Translations under genes and position numbers: made by a program | The notes under the pieces: generated by a model | What the model saw: the letters and a program-made list of their open reading frames with translations, nothing else | Databases searched by the model: none | What the model was told of the DNA's origin: nothing | In this document: piece after piece, positions 59,485-64,000 of the stretch | Layout of the letters: each line of letters starts with the position of its first letter | Numbering within the stretch: the stretch's first letter is position 1 | Assembly: GCF_029962835.1 (NCBI RefSeq) | Contig: NC_080588.1 | Location: 44,437,001 to 44,501,000 of the forward strand | Direction: 5' to 3' | Length of the DNA stretch: 64,000 nucleotides | Source of the DNA: Magnolia sinica | Lineage: Eukaryota; Streptophyta; Magnoliopsida; Magnoliales; Magnoliaceae

Positions 59485-60345
59485 TCACTATGATGTATTG
59501 CTGGTTCATCTTTCCAATATTGATGTCTCCATTGATTATAGTCATACGGGTCATAGGTGGGAGAATCTTGTGGTTGTTAATACATATTATCACCCATAAT
59601 ATAATTACGCATTATTTTCTTCTTGTCGATGGGTGATAATAATTCTCACTCCCATAATTCAGACAACCCCAACATTCACATACTGCTTCCATAATCCGTG
59701 GAGGGTAATTATTCTCCTGCATATGATCACATAAGGACTTATTAACCAGTGGAGCATTATATTCTGATCAGTTCTTAATGATGGTTTTAGAAAAAATTTG
59801 AGACACAAGTTGATTTCTATCATAATCATCATACTTTCCTCCCCAATATCTATTATCCATCTTAACATACTGATGTACCCACTCTTACATGGTAAAACCC
59901 TAACTTTGAATCTAATCCTAAAAATAAAAGAGAAATCCTATAGCAATATGGAAGTATGTAAAGGAGAAGTTAGAAGGAAGTTAACATATTAGAGGAGATC
60001 AATGTTAGGATCTTGCAAAAGAAAACAAAACAAGTTAGTTTCTAAAATTAGAAAGTTTTTAAAAACAAAAATAGAAAGAGGAGTTAGTTTCTAAAACGAA
60101 CAGTTTCTAAAAAAAAAAATAGAAAATAGAAAGTTTCTAAAAAGATAAAAAGGAAGTTTCTAAAATTAAATTAGGAAAGTTTCTAAACCTAGAATTAGAA
60201 AGTCAGTTAGTTTCTTTTTAAAAAAAAAATCTTAAAATTAGAAAGTTTCTAAAAATAGAAAACAAAACCTAATCCTAGAAGTAGAAAAACACTAATCTTA
60301 AACTAATTTCAAAACTAACTAATCTCAGAAAAATGCAACCGTCAA
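59485..60345 (-). pseudogene. N1 leader and gag-like start
   Basis: 60000-60340 is a leader of repeated GAAAGTTTCTAAAAA-like phrases, as in A1 20690-20880. 59596-59485 reads MGDNMY, a stop, then QPQDSPTYDPYDYNQW. I do not recognise the product with certainty; it lies where gag would be. Confidence 0.5.
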
Positions 60346-60363
60346 TCCCCGGCAATGGTGCCA
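60346..60363 (-). other. Primer binding site of N1 (tRNA-Asp type)
   Basis: Minus strand TGGCACCATTGCCGGGGA, two transitions from the perfect complement, 6 bp from the LTR. Confidence 0.88.
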
Positions 60364-60369
60364 AAAACT

Positions 60370-61179
60370 TATTCACCACCCCAAGTATAGGGTCACGATG
60401 TAGTAATAATCTTGGTAAGATCGAGGTCAAATGCATAGGGACTGAACCTTATACGTAATCTGAAAGTAACTAGAACTAGAACTAGAAGAAGATGCAATCT
60501 AAACCAGGAAAATTAAGAGAGTCATTGTGAATAGATTAATTAAAAACTAATAAATTTAAAGGTGGTAACTAGGGAGCCAAGGATCCACTTGTAGCAATTG
60601 GGAAGCTACCTTGTAATGATTCAAGTACACAACTATAATCAGAGTCCTATCCTATCCAATTGGTAAGAAGAGATTTGTCAGATCTCAAAACTTCTCATAG
60701 ATCCAATCATCAATGGATGCGAATAGTGAAGATTTGGAAGTGATTCCGTCACCTAACCATGCCCAGGAAACAAGGTAAACAACAACAATTTACCAATACC
60801 ACGACCAATTATAGGAAAATTGTGAAAGTTAGGAAGGATTCCGTCACCCTACCATGCCCTAGGGATGATAGTGAACAACAGGATTTCCTAATTTCATAAT
60901 CTCAACTCAAGGAAAAGAAGATATTTCAAGCTATCGCAGATCTATTGTAATTTAAGTCACAACAAACCATTAAACATTAAAAATATTTCTTCATAATCAA
61001 ACTAGAATCCAAGAGAGTTCAATAAAACATGAATCAAAACAAAGTAAACATCTCAATCATACTACAAGCTTCACCTCTTAGCCCTAGCTAAGAAGTTTAG
61101 CCAGACGTGACTAAACTAAAATCTCAAGAAAACATAAAAGAAAAACTAAAGAAGAAAGGAGAAACAAATTCCTCGCTGT

Positions 61180-61235
<56 letters not shown>

Positions 61236-62519
61236 TCTTCCATGTCTAAAGATGTGTCTCTCCATGTTCTCTCTCTCTTTTATAAGGCTACAAGGAGGTT
61301 GGTTGGAGAAGTCGGTGGTGGAGTCGGTGGAGAGGATTGCGTAAGAACTTGCACAGCAACAAACTTGCGTGTGAAAGAAAAAGGCAAACAGTTTGCATTT
61401 GGTGGAGATTTTGGGACACTGGTCATCTCATCCTCTATTTGGCCTTCATGTTGATGGTCGTGGCCCTCTTGTGCATCTTGTGGATGGTCCAGATCATTGA
61501 AACGATCGCTGATCGTGGCCTACAAGTTCCCAGAATTCCCAATTTTCATAGATGTAGGCCATGCGCATGGGAGCTGCGTTGAGCTCTCGGTGGGCCCCAC
61601 AGTGGTGTTTTCGGAGAAATCCACCTCGTCCATTGAAGTCCTGACAAGATTTCGATCGAAAATGGGTGGTTGTGGTCGAGTTTTGGTGCGGCCCACTATA
61701 TTAAATCAGGCTGTTGTTCATCATGCGTTTGATGGTGATTTGCCTATGTGTGTGTGCATGGCAGCATATGGGTTCCATGGGTAAGGTCGGCGCCCACTGG
61801 ATAAAATGAACAGTCCAGATCATCAATTGGATGATTATGGTGGGTCATCTCGACTCCCAGCAGACAGATGCCTGCATAAGAGGAAAATCTTTCCTCTCTT
61901 GTCGGGAGAGCTCAGGTCAAACTAGTTTTTACCAATTTTATGATCTAGTGCAATGCCGGTATACATGTGCTAATGTACACGCCACTCAAGGTGGGGTCCA
62001 CAGTGATGTAGTGTGAGATATTTACACCGTCCATCTGCTTTCTCATCTAATTTAAGGGGTTAAGACCAAAATTGAAGCATATCCAGATATCAGGTGGGCC
62101 CCAATCAATGATTAATGGATGATCTATCCATTGGAACACTTCCACAAAGATCCACTGGCTAAAATTTTATGTATACGGTTACTTTATGATCCTCAGGCCA
62201 TTTATAAAGTTTCAACCCAAACGAGTGGTGGGAACCCTATGATCTTACATTTAGGACAATTTTTAGGCCTCTTTATCTTCATTCACTTGATTTTCTCGGA
62301 TCTTTGCTGTGTGAATTCTTCAATCTCAGTCCCCTAAGATCCATCCTTTGCTTTGATGATTCTTGAGCGTTAAATCTATGCCTTTAGTACCGTTTTTCAA
62401 TCCAAGCTCTTAAATTCACCTTGCAATAAAAGCAGGATTAAAATAGAACGTTGAACATTATCATGTTCGTAAAACCAAGCAATAATTAGTGTCTAATATG
62501 CAATATTTGACCCTCAACA
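60370..62519 (-). repeat. N1 5' LTR
   Basis: 2150 bp. Minus-strand start TGTTGAGGGTCAAATATTGC at 62519. TATAAAAG at 61284-61277 followed by a (GA)n leader (plus strand 61182-61233). The other end reads TATTCACC on the plus strand, one base from TG. Confidence 0.88.
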
Positions 62520-62664
62520 CCAACCGCTCAACAATAACCTCGCGATGACGAAGATCCCGCACATACTTGGGATCCTATTCGTGAGGACGAAGGGTTCGCA
62601 CCCTAATTGGAGTGGATCGAGAAGAGGAAGTTCTAGTAGCTTTCTTCTTAGGTCATCCTTCTAT
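62520..62664 (-). pseudogene. C2 accessory ORF, N-terminal part
   Basis: Aligns with C1 36519-36350; the start codon position reads ATA instead of ATG. Cut by N1 at 62520. Upstream a good donor site (TTG before GTAAGTGC, about 62837) suggests a leader intron before the ORF. Confidence 0.7.
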
Positions 62665-62920
62665 TGCAAGATAAAAAGATAGAAATGCAACAAAAAAAAT
62701 AAGGATTTCAAACCCAACAGATTTTTAACTAAAAATCCTTAGAAATCACTAGAAAAGCTCAAATCAACCTAAGAATCTAGCAATATATGATCCAAAGAAC
62801 CCAAATATAAAAGGAAAAATAAAATAAAGCACTTACCAAGAACTAATCGAAGATGGGTTCGACGGTTTGGAGAGCAGGCAAGTGAGGAAGATGAGAAAAT
62901 GGGTGAAAAAGTGATTTTCT

Positions 62921-63028
62921 CACTCATAAAGGGGTCCCAACCGTGCAACTCGATCGGTTGAGTACATACTCGACCCATCGAGCCACAACTAGTCAAGTAT
63001 GTGCTCGACTAGTCGTGCAACCTCTAAA
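62921..63028 (-). promoter_or_regulatory. Candidate internal promoter of the C2 accessory ORF
   Basis: Four decayed palindromes (CTCGATCGGTTGAG, CTCGACCCATCGAG, AACTAGTCAAG, CTCGACTAGTCG) with centres at about 62955, 62975, 62990 and 63010: spacing 20, 15, 20 as in C1. A degenerate TATA-like site (CCTTTATGAG) sits at the C1 TATA position. Confidence 0.5.
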
Positions 63029-63102
63029 AATTTAAATTTATTCAAAATTATTTGCATAAAAATATATGAAATAAAAAACTAAAACATGCAAACATAATAA
63101 AG

Positions 63103-64000
63103 TCAGTTAGAATTACACATACCAATATCCATTTTCAACTTAGAAAACCTATTCCTATCAAGTGGTATAGTAAATATGTCCACAAGCTGATTTTCTATTT
63201 GAACGTATTCCAATGAAATGATTTTATCTTCTACTAATTCCCGAATATAATGATATTGAAAGTCAATATGTTTGGTACGGGAATGTTGGATGGGATTTTT
63301 AGAAATATTAATTGTGTTAGAGTTATCGCAATAAAATATCATTGTATCTTGCGCAATATCATAATCATTGAGCATTCTTTTCATCCACATAAGCTGGGTA
63401 CAAGCATTTCTGCCTATAATATATTTAGCCTCAGTTGTGGATAATGATACGGAACTCTGTTTCTTGCTATGCCGGGAAACTAAACAATTCCCAACATAAA
63501 AACATCCACCACTAGTAGATTTTTTATCATCTATGTTCCTAGCCCAGTTAACATCCGTATATCCAGCTAATTGAACATTAGTATCATATGGATACTAGAG
63601 GCCTAGATTAGCCATACTTATGACATATCTAATAATATACTTGACTGCAATAAGATGAGATTCCTTAGGATCTAATTAATATCTAGTGCAGATACCTACA
63701 CTGAATGTTATATCAAGTCGACTCGCATTAAGTATAGCAAACTACCAATCATCCTACGATATAACCGAGGATCTACACTTTTACCTGTTGTATCCTTTGA
63801 AAGCTTAAGAGTCATACTCATAGAAGTATCAAATTTTTTGCCATTTTAAAATCCAAATTTCTTAACTAGGTTTAAAGCATACTTGGTTTGAGAAATGAAG
63901 ATACCGCCTTCTAATTATTTAACTTGTAGACCTAAAAAGTAGTTCAATTCCCCCACCATACTCATTTTGAACTTGGATTTCATCAACTCTACAAACTCAA
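63103..64000 (-). pseudogene. C2 RNase H and RT end, runs off window
   Basis: 63390-63103 has YCDNSNTINISKNPIQH, YHYIRELVEDKIISLEYV and LVDIFTIPLDRNRF. Upstream 63420-64000 aligns with C1 37310-37860 (SLLYL-type connection, MSMVGELNYFLGLQVK near 63930). Frameshifts near 63735 and 63840. Confidence 0.88.

Larger units (their letters stand above)
52533..62519 (-). mobile_element. Non-autonomous Athila derivative N1
   Basis: Two LTRs (52533-54649 and 60370-62519), tRNA-Asp primer site, short gag-like start, an acidic open frame, an integrase-tail remnant near 55860, 3' noncoding part with the 17-bp palindrome, and a purine tract GCTGGTTGGAGATT before the 3' LTR. RT, RNase H and the integrase core are absent. 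Lies inside the C2 accessory ORF; about 25 bp of the left LTR end is missing, so no duplication can be read. Internal region about 3.8 kb without the solo LTR. Confidence 0.85.
49366..64000 (-). mobile_element. Sirevirus-like copia element C2, 3' part, with nested N1
   Basis: Minus strand from the right edge: RT end and RNase H (64000-63103), internal promoter-like array, accessory ORF start (to 62520), N1 insertion, accessory ORF end (52532-51557), polypurine tracts, 3' LTR (51100-49366). Same family as C1 with the same gene order. 5' LTR, gag and integrase are beyond the window. Confidence 0.9.

Overview
This window is plant nuclear DNA made almost entirely of nested, decayed LTR retrotransposons. 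The evidence is TG..CA long terminal repeats of 1.4-2.7 kb, primer sites for tRNA-Asp and initiator-Met tRNA, Athila-like and Del/Tekay-like Ty3/gypsy pol fragments, and Ty1/copia Sirevirus-like gag-pol fragments. I found no convincing host gene, rRNA, tRNA gene or CRISPR array, and the species cannot be named from this sequence. All element genes carry stops or frameshifts.

Layout. 1-2159: 3' end and LTR of an Athila-like element (A3, +), inserted in the protease region of a second Athila-like element (A2, -, 2160-7975). The A2 LTR is itself split by a copia solo LTR (4674-6624, duplication TAATT). 7976-19193: a mosaic of MITEs, tandem repeats, a copia solo LTR (10970-12491), a probable gypsy LTR ending at 14549, and unassigned AT-rich or purine-rich DNA. 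19194-48596: Athila-like element A1 (+, perfect GGAAA duplication). Its 3' LTR is interrupted by a Del/Tekay-like element G2 (-, 28042-47749), whose body is interrupted by a Sirevirus-like copia element C1 (-, 33548-43672). 49366 to the right edge: a second Sirevirus-like element C2 (-), split inside its accessory gene by a non-autonomous Athila derivative N1 (-, about 52533-62519). N1 carries a copia solo LTR (57563-59479, duplication AACTG).

The main discovery candidate is a promoter architecture. Nearly every LTR with a recognisable TATA box has, just upstream, an array of short near-palindromes whose centres are spaced about 21 bp (two helical turns). The palindrome differs by family: TTCGATGACATCGAA, CTCGACTGGTCGAG, CTACGACTGGTCGTAG, or a GGCTAGCC core. 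The phasing is the same. One whole array, including its 64-bp linkers, is shared between a copia LTR and gypsy LTRs in inverted orientation. In both C1 and C2 a smaller array with a TATA-like box also lies inside the element, upstream of an accessory ORF in the env position. It looks like an internal, LTR-like promoter for that gene.

The genes work only in the historical sense: gag-protease-RT-RNase H-integrase in gypsy order (A1, G2) and gag-protease-integrase-RT-RNase H plus accessory ORF in copia order (C1, C2). N1 has lost RT and integrase and would have depended on a full Athila relative.
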